From JAXGXT01 sp040772665 (GTDB lineage Bacteria; Bacillota; Clostridia; Lachnospirales; Anaerotignaceae), in contig JAXGXT010000003.1 of the NCBI GenBank assembly GCA_040772665.1, positions 288,691 to 352,690 of the forward strand: a stretch of 64,000 nt of DNA. The letters are read 5' to 3'. Numbering within the stretch: position 1 is the stretch's first letter; the number at the start of each line of letters is the position of its first letter. Position numbers and translations under genes: made by a program. Shown piece by piece: positions 35,598 through 45,676 of this stretch. Below the pieces are notes generated by a model. That model was not told the origin of the DNA. It saw only the letters and a program-made list of their open reading frames with translations, and made no database searches.

Positions 35598-35665
35598 TTG
35601 AGAAACAACATACAATATGTAATGGAAAGATTAGGCTTTATAATACAATGTGTAGGAGGGCGAGG

Positions 35666-37237
35666 ATGTTTACATTAAAGGATTTTACGGAGATAGAATA
35701 TATAAAAGAATTTAATTTAGTTACAAAAAACATGAACTTGGATAAAGGAGTAATTAACCATATAAGCGTTATTGAGCTTCCTGTGGACAATTTTATACGG
35801 AAGAACGAGCTTGTTCTTACAACTGCCATTGGATGTTATGAAGACGAAGAAGTTTTTTTGAAGTTTGTAGAAGATGTTTATTATTCAAAGGCGGCCGGAA
35901 TTGTTATATCGGCAAAAAAGCCTTATCCTTTAATTCCTCAGAGTGTTATTGATTTTGCCGATGAAAAGGATTTTCATATTATTTATATACCGTGGGAATA
36001 TAGATTTGGTGAAATAATAGAAATTGTTGTTAAAATTCTTTCAAGAACTATGGAGGAAGAAAATAATCTTTTTGACAGACTTCAAAGGGAGTTGCTTTTT
36101 TCTTATTTAAACAAACAGGATATATCAATGGCGGCAAAGAAAATATATAAATATATAAATTATCATGTTGTTATTACAAACGAGGATTTTACTGTAAAGG
36201 GCAGCAGTTATGAAAAAAAAGAAGGAGAAATATTCAGTTTTTTTGACGAGGAAACGGTTACCGTAGGCATTTATAATAATTCTATATTTTATGGATATTT
36301 AATTATTTTAAAAAATGAGAAACAAGAATCTATTTTTAACATGGAACAGTTTGAAAAATATGTTGTTGTTCCTCTTTCTTTATGGTTTAACGAAGAAAGG
36401 GTTATAAAGCAGGCAAAGGATAGAAATAAAGATGATTTTATACACAAGCTTATTTCAAGCGGTTTCAAATCGGAAAAAGGTATGGCGGCAGAATTTGCAA
36501 GACGCAATTTAAGATACAACCCTCCTTATACATGTATTGTTGGCGAGGCGTTGCAGAAGCCTTTTTTTGAAACAAAATCAAATGAGGATATTTTTCATTT
36601 ATCGGCAATTCGAACCACAGCAGAAAGCATTCTAAATTCAAGGTTTAATGAATTTTATAGTCCTCTTGTGACAATATACGAAAACAACATTGTTATTTTT
36701 ACAGAAGGAGGACTTTATGAAAAGGAAAAAGATATTCATAAGTTTTTAGATGAAATTGAGCATAAGCTTTCGTTTGCTTTTTCTTCATTTAATTATTTTT
36801 GGGGAATAAGTGAAGTTTCCCATGAAGGAACGGATTTTGAAAAAAAATATAAAAATGCAAAATTAGCTTTGAGAATATGTATTGATGAAAAATTTAAATC
36901 TAACAGAGGCACATACGAAGACACAAGTATATTTAAAATATTATCAAATCTTTTGTCTGATGCCGAAGTTTTGAAGGATGCGGATATGTTTTTTTCAGGG
37001 TTATTTGAGCAAGACAATGAAAAGGGGAAAATGTTTTTAAAAACTTTGGCAACATTTATAAGTAATAATTATAACCTTAGCAAAACAGCAAAGGATTTAA
37101 ACCTTCATAGACAATCTCTTATATATAGAATGGAAAAAATAGAGGAGTTAATGAATATTTCTTTGCATAATCACAGTGATTTATTTTTGGCGGAAGTATA
37201 TTCACGATTAGTTTATAATTATAATGAGATTTCTTAG
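35666..37237 (+). CDS. PucR-family transcriptional regulator
   Basis: 523 residues. The N-terminal PucR ligand domain (about 1-125) is followed by a GGDEF-like degenerate middle and a C-terminal PucR helix-turn-helix (about 465-515, LSKTAKDLNLHRQSLIYRMEKIEEL). PucR-type regulators respond to small metabolites such as purines or amino-acid derivatives; the ligand here is unknown. ATG 35666 is chosen because TAGGAGGG lies at 35652-35659, whereas the ATG six codons earlier precedes that site. Divergent from the methionine-lyase-type gene and upstream of fumarase. Confidence 0.86.
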   Translation: MFTLKDFTEIEYIKEFNLVTKNMNLDKGVINHISVIELPVDNFIRKNELVLTTAIGCYEDEEVFLKFVEDVYYSKAAGIVISAKKPYPLIPQSVIDFADEKDFHIIYIPWEYRFGEIIEIVVKILSRTMEEENNLFDRLQRELLFSYLNKQDISMAAKKIYKYINYHVVITNEDFTVKGSSYEKKEGEIFSFFDEETVTVGIYNNSIFYGYLIILKNEKQESIFNMEQFEKYVVVPLSLWFNEERVIKQAKDRNKDDFIHKLISSGFKSEKGMAAEFARRNLRYNPPYTCIVGEALQKPFFETKSNEDIFHLSAIRTTAESILNSRFNEFYSPLVTIYENNIVIFTEGGLYEKEKDIHKFLDEIEHKLSFAFSSFNYFWGISEVSHEGTDFEKKYKNAKLALRICIDEKFKSNRGTYEDTSIFKILSNLLSDAEVLKDADMFFSGLFEQDNEKGKMFLKTLATFISNNYNLSKTAKDLNLHRQSLIYRMEKIEELMNISLHNHSDLFLAEVYSRLVYNYNEIS

Positions 37238-37544
37238 TTTTCAAGTAACAATTATGGAATAAATGAAAAAACAAAGAGGGTATAGTTTTTTATCAGTGCG
37301 TTGGGGCTGTTTGTCGTCACTTATTTTCTAAACTGCCGGCTGTGCAGTGTCAGTATGTATTTTTAACCTTTGCACTAACAGGACACGTTAGTATTTTAGC
37401 TTTATAGCATATTGATGTTTTGTTGTATGTTTTTACATGTTTGTTGTTATTGAGTTAAGTTTTTGATAAAATGTTTGTTATAACTTTTTATAATATATTG
37501 GTGATACTTTCTTACTAAGGTTAAATATTTTCGGAGGTGCAGTT

Positions 37545-38921
37545 ATGGAATATAGAATTGAGCGAGATACATTGGGAGAACTAAAGGTTCCCGCAGATAA
37601 ATATTGGGGCGCTCAAACCCAAAGAAGTTTTGAAAATTTTAAAATCGGCAACGAAAAAATGCCCATAGAGATTATAAGAGCTTTTGCCGTTTTAAAAAAA
37701 GCGGCGGCTTTAACAAACAGTAAATTAGGCATTCTTGATAAAAAAATTGCAGAGGCCATTTCAATGGCTGCTGATGAGATTATTGAAGGAAAATTAGACG
37801 GGCATTTTCCTCTTGTTGTCTGGCAGACGGGAAGCGGAACACAAAGCAACATGAATGTAAACGAGGTTATTGCAAACAGGGCAAACGAAATTTTAGGAGA
37901 AGTATTGGTTCATCCAAATGACCATGTAAATAAATCACAAAGTTCTAATGATACTTTTCCTACGGCAATGCACATTTCATCTGTTATAGCTTTGGAGGAT
38001 AAATTAATTCCTGCTATACAGGTGTTAAAAACTACATTTGAAAGACTTATTGAAGAAAATAAAGAAGTAATTAAAACAGGCAGAACGCATCTTCAAGATG
38101 CAACACCTCTTACTCTTGGACAGGAAATAAGTGCTTGGCACAGAATGCTTGAAAAATCGGAAGATATGATTTTTAAAGCCGTTGAGGGAATCAGTGAGCT
38201 TGCTTTAGGCGGAACTGCTGTAGGCACAGGACTTAATGCTCATGCTGATTTTCCGTGGATGGTTGCCGAAGAAATATCTTTGCTTACGGGGAAAAAGTTT
38301 ATTACGGCAAAAAATAAGTTTCATTCTCTTACTTCAAAGGACGAGCTTGTTTTTGCACATGGTGCTTTAAAGGCTTTAGCGGCTGACATGATGAAAATTG
38401 CAAATGACGTAAGATGGCTTTCAAGCGGGCCAAGATGCGGAATTGGTGAATTAATAATACCTGAAAATGAACCCGGAAGCTCAATTATGCCAGGTAAAGT
38501 AAATCCAACCCAATCGGAGGCAGTGACAATGGTTGTTTGTCAAGTTATGGGCAATGATACTGCAATAGGAATTGCAGCGTCACAAGGCAATTTTCAGCTG
38601 AATGTTTTTATGCCTGTAATAATTTATAATTTTTTAAAGTCTGTTGAACTTCTTTCAACATCAATTTTATCATTTGATAAAAACTGCTGTATGGGAATAC
38701 TGCCAAACAAGGAAAAAATTGAATATAACTTGAAAAATTCACTTATGCTTGTTACAGCATTAAACCCTTACATTGGCTATGACAATGCGGCGAAGGCTGC
38801 TAAAAAAGCTCATAACGAGGGCATAACTCTTAAAGAGGCGGCAGTTTCTTTAAAGCTTATTTCGGAAGAAGAATTTGAAAGGATAGTTAATCCAAAGGAA
38901 ATGATTTCACCTAAAAAATAA
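37545..38921 (+). CDS. fumC: class II fumarate hydratase
   Basis: 458 residues; interconverts fumarate and malate without an iron-sulfur cluster. Signature GSSIMPGKVNP in the flexible loop with the catalytic Ser, TGSGTQSNMN and SSNDTFPTAMHI in the substrate sites, and HPNDHVN. The latter supports fumarase rather than aspartase. TCGGAGGTG precedes the ATG. The 307 bases before it are AT-rich and show no structure I trust. Its terminator is at 38950. Confidence 0.93.
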   Translation: MEYRIERDTLGELKVPADKYWGAQTQRSFENFKIGNEKMPIEIIRAFAVLKKAAALTNSKLGILDKKIAEAISMAADEIIEGKLDGHFPLVVWQTGSGTQSNMNVNEVIANRANEILGEVLVHPNDHVNKSQSSNDTFPTAMHISSVIALEDKLIPAIQVLKTTFERLIEENKEVIKTGRTHLQDATPLTLGQEISAWHRMLEKSEDMIFKAVEGISELALGGTAVGTGLNAHADFPWMVAEEISLLTGKKFITAKNKFHSLTSKDELVFAHGALKALAADMMKIANDVRWLSSGPRCGIGELIIPENEPGSSIMPGKVNPTQSEAVTMVVCQVMGNDTAIGIAASQGNFQLNVFMPVIIYNFLKSVELLSTSILSFDKNCCMGILPNKEKIEYNLKNSLMLVTALNPYIGYDNAAKAAKKAHNEGITLKEAAVSLKLISEEEFERIVNPKEMISPKK

Positions 38922-38949
38922 AAAAAACAAAAAACTATAAGAGCAAATT

Positions 38950-38981
38950 AAAAAATGGGCGGAATTAACCGCCCATTTTTA
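38950..38981 (+). terminator. terminator of fumC
   Basis: AAAATGGGCGG-AATTA-CCGCCCATTTTT, a compact stem with T-run. Confidence 0.9.
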
Positions 38982-39077
38982 GCTTCAAGGTTTTTACGTC
39001 TAAAAAATAGACTTAGTAAAGGTTGAACAGAATGTTTATAAATTTATTATTATCAGTGAAATAACAGTATAGATTAA

Positions 39078-39791
39078 TTATTTGAGCACCAATGACTCCA
39101 ACATTTCAATAACAATTGGATCATCTATATCTAATTTATAGTATCCTCCATCCTGACCATTAACTTGGACTTCTACATAGCCATTCCTACCGTCTTCTGT
39201 TTCATAGTAAGTAACAAGGAAATATTTAGCTTCACTTCCATCATCTTTGTGTATGCTTAGATTTTTATAGGTTATGCCGCCATAGCTGATTTCATCTCCT
39301 ATGGTAGAGCTTAGACTACCAAAGTCATTCATTCTGATGCATTCGTTAACAGCATCCTCTAAGGATTCTATCATTCTTGTTGTAGATATAGTAAATCTTC
39401 CTGCATTTGTATTTCCTTTACCAAACCAAAATTCAAGGGTTGCAGTTGCTGTATCATCAGGCGGCAGTGTGCTTAGCTTATAATTTACGCCTTCAGGGAA
39501 TTTCAAAGAGCCGAAGCGGGAGTAAAGCGTAACAGGGTCTGAACCTTGATACCCGTCCGAGATATTTTGACCGACTATTAAATCCCCGGTTGATATTTCT
39601 GCATCCAAATCATCGTTATCATCAGATGCTTCCTCTGTGTCGGATGTTTCTGCTTCGGTTGAAAGCTGTGAGTTGGAAGTTGTTGGCTCAGCTGCATTTT
39701 GACTGCTTTTATTGTTGGTATCAGATTTACTGCAGGCGGCCATAGAGAGTATTAATATAATTGCAAGCAGGGTTGTAAGTTGTTTTTTCAT
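39078..39791 (-). CDS. secreted lipoprotein, unknown function
   Basis: 237 residues. Lipoprotein signal with the cleavage Cys at residue 20 (AAC), then a 45-residue Ser/Thr/Asp/Glu-rich linker and a globular domain of about 160 residues, mainly beta, with no known motif. The ribosome site TAGGAGGAT precedes the ATG. It is the last gene of the minus-strand cluster, 190 bases beyond the previous lipoprotein and possibly a separate unit. Confidence 0.7.
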   Translation of the reverse strand: MKKQLTTLLAIILILSMAACSKSDTNNKSSQNAAEPTTSNSQLSTEAETSDTEEASDDNDDLDAEISTGDLIVGQNISDGYQGSDPVTLYSRFGSLKFPEGVNYKLSTLPPDDTATATLEFWFGKGNTNAGRFTISTTRMIESLEDAVNECIRMNDFGSLSSTIGDEISYGGITYKNLSIHKDDGSEAKYFLVTYYETEDGRNGYVEVQVNGQDGGYYKLDIDDPIVIEMLESLVLK

Positions 39792-39981
39792 AATTTTATC
39801 CTCCTAAATAGAATTGATATAGTTGTCATAGCAGGCCATATGCGGCCCTTTTGAAAGAACTATTAAATATAAGGTTTTATACAATTAAAATCATAAAAAC
39901 TTATTGAGAAATTTTTAATGGCAGCTTTTAGACTCTTTTTGTTTTACTTATAAGAAACAGGTTTTTTGATATAGAAATTTT

Positions 39982-41310
39982 TTAATCCGGTACCCATATC
40001 ACTGTCCACTCATCAAGAATTACATTGTATTCATAAATAACGCCGTCATCAGAAACTGCATAGTGAGTTTCTCTGGAAGAATGTTCTTGGTGGTTTGTGG
40101 CAAGGCTTAAAAGACGGTAATATCCACCATTTATTTCTACATATTCGCCTGTGTCAAGTATAACCATACCATGTGATTCAACCATATCTCTCACACTGTC
40201 TATGGTGAATAGAAGATATTCAACGTAGCTGCCAAATGTGGTTTCACCGACAGATATATAGGGATTGTCGCCAAGCGGATTGTATCCAAGCTCAAAATCC
40301 CAATTCATAACAGGGCCTTTTTCGTTTGAATGTAAATAATCGCCATTACTATACCAAAGCTGAAGGCCAATTAAGTTAATTGCCTCGGCAAAATAAACAC
40401 TGTGTATTTCTTTTGGTTCACTTTTGGTATGTGACGAGGAATCAAGAAACAAATCAAAAGTCATCATCCCTGGTCTTATGCCGCTATTTTCGGCAATTGT
40501 CAGGTCAAAAGTTCCTGCATATCTTACGTTAACGTCTTCACCAATCCAGCCCTTTTCAAAAACGACTGTACCGTTTTCATGAAAGTTGAGCACACCATAA
40601 TATCCGCTTGCGGAGTAGTAGCCATCCATATTGTAGATATCACACACCCACGGCCCTGAATAAAGTTCACTAAAGCTTACAGGAATGCGAAGATCATAGC
40701 GAATTCCGTTTTTATCTTCCGCAAAGACCGTCGTTGAACCGAAGCCTTCACCATCACTTTCACTTGAGAGAGTTTTAATATTTTTTATCCATAGTATCGG
40801 CCCTGAACTATAAAACTCCTGCACTTGAAATTCGTGCGGAAGGAAATCTACAAAAACATACTCTACGGTTCCATCCTCCATTAATAAAAAAATAGTGGGA
40901 GTTACAAAGTCTGTGCCATTTAAAAAATCCAGATTAGGAATTTGTGCAACACAAGCGTCTTTAATTTTGCCAAAGTTTCCAACTATTTTAATTATCCCTG
41001 TGTATATTTCACTTTCGTAGCGTTTTTTGTAATCATAAAGCTCATCAAAGCGCACGGCATTAAGTGTCACACTGGCGTTACCGTTTTCAATGCGAACTTC
41101 CACAAGATTTTCGGCATCAGAACGAATAATAACACCATCCTCCGCACTTTCATTGCCGAGAGTTTTATCGTTATTCATAAGAGAATCTTTTTTATTTTTT
41201 ATACTTTTTTGTAAGTCAAGTTTAGAACCGGCGGTCTCATTTTTTCCTGAACACGAGGCAAGTCCAAAACACAAAAGTACTAAAGCGCATAAAGAGATTA
41301 CTTTTTTCAC
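39982..41310 (-). CDS. large lipoprotein, paralogue of the gene at 43917
   Basis: 442 residues with a lipobox (LASC, Cys at 20). The mature part shares order and wording with the 466-residue protein at 43917-45317: R-[ST]-DAE near the start, VENG/IENG, 'DACVAQIPNLD' against 'DACIAKLPSLE', a LLM-DD/EDG stretch, then 'GEGFGSTTVFAEDKNG' against 'GIGEGTIYITNAFGD', 'GPWVCD' against 'GTWVCE', and 'LDF/MTFD' segments. Thus two divergent paralogues flank the TPM/zinc-ribbon pair. An AGGAGGTTTGAGC-type ribosome site lies upstream. Extracellular; function unknown. Confidence 0.7.
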   Translation of the reverse strand: MKKVISLCALVLLCFGLASCSGKNETAGSKLDLQKSIKNKKDSLMNNDKTLGNESAEDGVIIRSDAENLVEVRIENGNASVTLNAVRFDELYDYKKRYESEIYTGIIKIVGNFGKIKDACVAQIPNLDFLNGTDFVTPTIFLLMEDGTVEYVFVDFLPHEFQVQEFYSSGPILWIKNIKTLSSESDGEGFGSTTVFAEDKNGIRYDLRIPVSFSELYSGPWVCDIYNMDGYYSASGYYGVLNFHENGTVVFEKGWIGEDVNVRYAGTFDLTIAENSGIRPGMMTFDLFLDSSSHTKSEPKEIHSVYFAEAINLIGLQLWYSNGDYLHSNEKGPVMNWDFELGYNPLGDNPYISVGETTFGSYVEYLLFTIDSVRDMVESHGMVILDTGEYVEINGGYYRLLSLATNHQEHSSRETHYAVSDDGVIYEYNVILDEWTVIWVPD

Positions 41311-41332
41311 TGATTGCTCAAACCTCCTTTCG

Positions 41333-42130
41333 CTAAAATTTACCGCTGCGTCCGGATGAACCGGAACTTTTTACAGTGGTTCCGCCGCCAGATGATGATT
41401 TTTCTATTTTTCGGCGTGTTTCAGTGCGATAGAGGAAACGGTCATCTTGCGCTATTAGGGCAAAACCGTTTTGCGGAATATAGTTACTCGCATTTTTTGC
41501 AAGCACAGCTGTCTTCATTTGCCTTTTCCAAGTGCCGCATACAAAAAATGCTATGAGCGACGGTAAAATAAACATAATGCCCAGTTTAACCGGTGTTCCA
41601 ATTTTTCCGTAATTAGGGTCAGTGTTCTTATCAAAGGGTGAACCTGCTTGTGACATTTGCAAATATTCCTCTGCAACGTCATAGTATGCGGAAAAAGCTT
41701 CAAAGTATTTGTCTTTTGAAAGCAGAGGAAGTATGTGATTATCCAGCATAATGTCCTTGCCGTAATCTGTAAAAGCTGTATTACCATAGCCATAGGCCAC
41801 AAGGGCATAATCTCGATTTTCCATGTCAAGCAGTAAAATCAGACAACTTCCATCTGGGCCATAGCCAATGTTATATTCATCATAGAGATATTTCGCCAAA
41901 GCATAGGTGTCGTCATACCCGGATTCACCCAGTGTGATTACAACAACATCACATTCATATTTCTGCGATATTTCGTCCGCCCTGTAGTTTAACTCCAAAA
42001 ACTGATCATCGGTGAGCAGGTATGCCGCATCAGTAACCAAATCCAGCTTATCATTGGCGGCAAATGCAGAAGGTGCTATTGCCAATGTTAAAGTGAGAAA
42101 TAAAACTAAACTGCTTAGAAGCTTTTTCAT
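41333..42130 (-). CDS. TPM-domain membrane protein, YdjH-like
   Basis: 265 residues. Signal peptide to about residue 24, then a TPM domain (about 28-165, found in phosphatase-like and photosystem II repair proteins) facing outside, a TM helix (about 190-207) and a basic tail that ends in a Ser/Gly-rich segment (SSSGGGTTVKSSGSSGRSG). Start at 42130: TAGGAGGTG lies before it, and the ATG shares a base with the upstream stop (TAATG). In Bacillus the neighbour pair ydjG-ydjH is needed for a PspA-linked envelope stress response; the same order is seen here, so an interacting pair is inferred. Confidence 0.85.
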   Translation of the reverse strand: MKKLLSSLVLFLTLTLAIAPSAFAANDKLDLVTDAAYLLTDDQFLELNYRADEISQKYECDVVVITLGESGYDDTYALAKYLYDEYNIGYGPDGSCLILLLDMENRDYALVAYGYGNTAFTDYGKDIMLDNHILPLLSKDKYFEAFSAYYDVAEEYLQMSQAGSPFDKNTDPNYGKIGTPVKLGIMFILPSLIAFFVCGTWKRQMKTAVLAKNASNYIPQNGFALIAQDDRFLYRTETRRKIEKSSSGGGTTVKSSGSSGRSGKF

Positions 42131-43230
42131 TAGAAAGCACCTCCTAAGAATAGAATTGCTCCAAGAATAGCCATGATTGGCACAGATATTTTGGCAAACC
42201 AAGACCAATAAAGCCTTTTATCTATAGGCAAATCACCTATAAGCTTGCCTGTTTGTCCATTCATAGCAAAGAGGAAGTTTTCACCGTTCCACTTGGTAGA
42301 AAGCATCCAGACAGGCATCAGCGCATATTTTATATCACCTTGAGTAAGGTTGATATCGGAGTATTCAGGCTCTAAGGTTGTATATCCAGATATTGTGGAA
42401 GCAAAGACATCTTCGGTGCTTTGTCTTATTCGTTGGTTGGCCTTTTCAGAACAAGCCTCTGCGTCAAGGTCATATTTATTAGCCATGAAACCAGGCAGGT
42501 ATGCCGTAGAAAAGGACTTTAGATCTGTGTAGTCAAATGGCTCAATGGCATCCATATGCTCATCAGGCATTTTGCTTGAACCGTCGGCCGGAACCTTCTG
42601 AAACATTACATTACCCTCACGAACAACACGAAAATGCTCAGTTGTTGTAATTTCTTCATCGCCTGACTGACGGGTATGCACTATTGTTCCACGAAAGCGC
42701 ATGGAGGCATAAGCCACGCCGTCATAAAGCCAGAAGGGAACATATACACCTTTAATTTCTTCAATATGGTTGTTGGCTGAAAATGATTTTGGAAGAAACT
42801 TTTTGCCTTTATAGTGATTTTTCAGTGTTTCGATTGCTGTTGCTTTATCAAGTTTAAAGGGCAAAACAAAATCTGGTTTTAGCTGACCCGCAAACTGTTC
42901 CGGCACTACGGTAGGATTTCCGCAATAAGGACAGGAGGTTGCCGCCGTAGTTTCATCGCAGATAAGTTCTGCCGCACAGGAGGGACAAATATAGCCTCTT
43001 AAGTGTGATGCTTCTTCTTCGCTGAAACTGCCGCCTGCCGAGGAAATATCCCACTGCGGATTGTTTCCCGAAGATGCCGCCGCCTGCTCTTTATCGGCAT
43101 AAAGCTGTTCAATTAGTGCTACCTCATAGCTTGTGCCGCAATAGTCGCATATTAGCTGACCTGTATCCCCGTTAAAACGGAGCGGGCCTGTGCAGTTGGG
43201 GCATTGATAGTTTGTTATTTGTGTAGACAA
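42130..43230 (-). CDS. zinc-ribbon membrane protein, YdjG-like
   Basis: 366 residues. Two N-terminal zinc ribbons (CPNC...CDYC at about 10-33, CPSC...CPYC at about 78-100), a large middle domain (VYVPFWLYDG, TEHFRVVREGNVMFQKVPADGS) and a single C-terminal TM helix (about 343-365) after the typical TKWNGENFLFAMNGQTGKLIGDLP segment. Matches the 'TFIIB-type zinc-ribbon' YdjG family, which recruits partner proteins at the membrane. Overlaps the TPM gene by one base. Confidence 0.85.
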   Translation of the reverse strand: MSTQITNYQCPNCTGPLRFNGDTGQLICDYCGTSYEVALIEQLYADKEQAAASSGNNPQWDISSAGGSFSEEEASHLRGYICPSCAAELICDETTAATSCPYCGNPTVVPEQFAGQLKPDFVLPFKLDKATAIETLKNHYKGKKFLPKSFSANNHIEEIKGVYVPFWLYDGVAYASMRFRGTIVHTRQSGDEEITTTEHFRVVREGNVMFQKVPADGSSKMPDEHMDAIEPFDYTDLKSFSTAYLPGFMANKYDLDAEACSEKANQRIRQSTEDVFASTISGYTTLEPEYSDINLTQGDIKYALMPVWMLSTKWNGENFLFAMNGQTGKLIGDLPIDKRLYWSWFAKISVPIMAILGAILFLGGAF

Positions 43231-43260
43231 TTTATAAACCCTCCCTTACAAGTGATAATA

Positions 43261-43763
43261 TTAAGCCCAGGGATCCTCTGAAACAGGTTTTCTTATTTGG
43301 GATAGCAGCATTTGATCCCACAAAAACCATTCGCCTGTAGATGGTTTCTTTCGCAGTTTTACAGGCCGTGGACTGTCTGCTCCGCCTGATCTAAGATATA
43401 ACATTGCATATCCATCCTCGGCAAAGCTTGTTGGAACAGTTGAAACTGTTATCGAATAGGGCAGTATTGGATGATATTCGTTTTCAGGGCAAGCACCATC
43501 AAAGTAGGAAAACGGCACATATTCATTGCCCCTTAACCTCTCCGAGATAAACTGCTGTTCATAGGTGGAAAGTGATTGCGGTCCTTTTAAAAAATTTATC
43601 ATATGTATAGCTTCGTTTTTATTTATTGCCACAGGCAAAGCGCCGGGATTAAAAGAGCAGCGGCATGGTGCGGCTCTTTCATGGCCGCTTCCGGCAAAGC
43701 CTGAAGTTCTGCAAGAGTTGTAGGAAGTGCTGTAAAGCCGATCTTCCAGCTTTGATTTGACAT
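43261..43763 (-). pseudogene. frameshifted DUF6935-like protein of the cluster
   Basis: A well-placed start (43763, with GGAGG at 43771-43775) opens a frame reading MSNQSWKIGFTALPTTLAEL, then HHAAALLIPALCLW, and then stops. The continuation sits one frame away (AINKNEAIHMINFLKGPQ onward) and ends RKKPSTGEWFLWDQ, then SEDPWA. Together the two parts make one protein of about 165 residues of the type found beside SPFH/YdjG genes in Clostridia. A -1 shift at about 43630 restores it. It could be a true mutation, a sequencing error or, less likely, programmed frameshifting; I see no slippery heptamer. Confidence 0.7.
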
Positions 43764-43916
43764 ATGCTTGCCTCCTTAATAGATGTAGAGTAATACGGTT
43801 TTGCTTATACTCAAATCTTTTTATAAACAGTTGTCTGCTTTTAGTTATAGCTTATCTGCTTATACTGCGTTATGGATTTAATATAAGTATCAAAAAGGCA
43901 TGATGTTTTTTACTGA

Positions 43917-45317
43917 TTATGGTGTATATATTTGACATATGGATTCAATTGTGTCTTCCGCAATCGTAACAATCACCAGTACCATCCCATCATCATACTC
44001 ATACAACTCCCCGTTTTTGAGTTTTTTAGCAAAATCAAATACACTTAAGTTTTCCGATTTCATAGTATCGTAGTTCCATATGGAGCATTCAGTGTTGCCA
44101 TTTGTTTTAAACGAAGTCTGTTCTATTATTTCGTTCTCAATTTTATAGTCATTTGCTTCGTTATCATCACTAATCCATTCAACAAAATCAGTTAAAAACT
44201 GTGGATATCCATCATTTCCAACCTTGTCAAATTGAATATACGCATAATAATCATAAGCAGAGGTGTTAGCCTCATCATCAAAGTAAAACATATCCGGTAA
44301 CAAGTCAAAAACCAGAGTTTCATTATCCGGGTATAACTCATCACCGTCGTTATGATAAAGTCTTAATTTTCCGTCTTGTGTAAGGGTTATGTCTGCATGG
44401 TAGCTTCCTTGCATTTTTACGGGCAGCTTACGACCATCTTCATATTGATTTACCATAAGATTCATATCAAAATCGAGCATACCAATAGGAAGATGCTGGT
44501 TTGGTGATTTAATAAAGTTTGCCGTGCCTTCCCATATTTCAAAGGTTTCCTCCAAAAATATACCGACACTTTTCCCGTTTCCTACACGAAAGAGTGCGTC
44601 TGAGTTGCTGTCTACAGTCAAATAGCCATGTACTGACCCGTCGGAAAGCTCACATACCCAAGTGCCGTATTGAAGTTGTTCATCTAAATACAGATAAAAG
44701 AAATCATACTTATCACCAAAAGCGTTTGTGATATAGATTGTGCCCTCGCCAATGCCTTTTTCGGAAACCTCGTATGAAAGGGATTTAAAATCATCTCTAT
44801 AGGGCAGTTTTCCGAAGGTAGTGATGACATAATTTGGCTCTTTTTCGCCATCCGGAATAAAAACTCCGTTGGGATTGGCATAAAACCATTCAATACTGTT
44901 ATCATCCATTAGTAATACAACAACAGATAATATAAAATCGTCGGCGGTAAGATTAGATTCAAGAGAGGGCAGTTTTGCGATACAGGCATCTAATACATTG
45001 CCGCTTTCCACTTGTATAGGATAAAAAACGTCCGGCATGGTGTCTGGTATAAAGAATATATCCTCACCATAGTATAAACCCCGCATTTCGTTCCATCGCT
45101 CCCGATTAAAATGCAGCCCTGCCTTGCCGTTTTCGACAGCAACTGACACAATGCCTTCTGCATCAGTACGTACAAATCTGCCGCTGTTTTGTGTGGTCTT
45201 AATATTTGGAACAGGCAAGGAAGGCGAATTGACTTTGGTCTGTCCGCAAGCCGTAAATGCCATACAACACAGCGAAAAAATAGCTATTATATATGTAAAA
45301 TTAAAATATTTTTGCAT
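43917..45317 (-). CDS. large lipoprotein, paralogue of the gene at 39982
   Basis: 466 residues. Signal peptide with FTAC, lipid Cys at about 24. The mature part is homologous along its length to the lipoprotein at 39982-41310 (see that entry). It carries an extra C-terminal region ending FAKKLKNGELYEYDDGMV. A TTGGGGGGAATTAAATGC-type spacing precedes the ATG. It is an outward-facing protein of unknown function; association with the SPFH/TPM cluster suggests a part in envelope sensing or protection. Confidence 0.7.
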   Translation of the reverse strand: MQKYFNFTYIIAIFSLCCMAFTACGQTKVNSPSLPVPNIKTTQNSGRFVRTDAEGIVSVAVENGKAGLHFNRERWNEMRGLYYGEDIFFIPDTMPDVFYPIQVESGNVLDACIAKLPSLESNLTADDFILSVVVLLMDDNSIEWFYANPNGVFIPDGEKEPNYVITTFGKLPYRDDFKSLSYEVSEKGIGEGTIYITNAFGDKYDFFYLYLDEQLQYGTWVCELSDGSVHGYLTVDSNSDALFRVGNGKSVGIFLEETFEIWEGTANFIKSPNQHLPIGMLDFDMNLMVNQYEDGRKLPVKMQGSYHADITLTQDGKLRLYHNDGDELYPDNETLVFDLLPDMFYFDDEANTSAYDYYAYIQFDKVGNDGYPQFLTDFVEWISDDNEANDYKIENEIIEQTSFKTNGNTECSIWNYDTMKSENLSVFDFAKKLKNGELYEYDDGMVLVIVTIAEDTIESICQIYTP

Positions 45318-45427
45318 TTAATTCCCCCCAAAACAAGCATTATTTGATACATAAATATCTTTTACCAATTACATTGTATACTTTAGGCAGCATAACATCA
45401 TAGTTATCACTCTCATGTAAAAAAAGC

Positions 45428-45457
45428 AGGGCATCAGGGGGTGTTTTTGATGCCCTT
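45428..45457 (-). terminator. terminator of the SPFH unit (minus strand)
   Basis: GGGCATCA (45429-45436) pairs with TGATGCCC (45448-45455); read on the minus strand it is followed by a T-rich tail. It separates the SPFH/AIM24 genes from the lipoprotein at 43917. The rest of the 359-base gap has no visible gene. Confidence 0.75.
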
Positions 45458-45676
45458 ATTAAAACCCACTAAGCAGCTTTTCTTTGTTTTGAAATGCTCC
45501 TAGTAAAAGTGTGGGCATTATCAGTTTCGTTAATAAACTTGTTAAAACAAAACTGCTATTTTTAATATAGATATGTTTTTATTTTTTTCTATATCTAAAA
45601 TTAGACTTACAATTTCACTAATAAGCATGAGAATCCCAGTTATATTTACATTATCACAAGTTTATTTTGGCAGATA

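Noticed and set aside
37238..37544. Promoter TTGATA/TATAAT before fumC
   Set aside because: The spacer is 20 bases, too long to call; nothing else in this gap is convincing.
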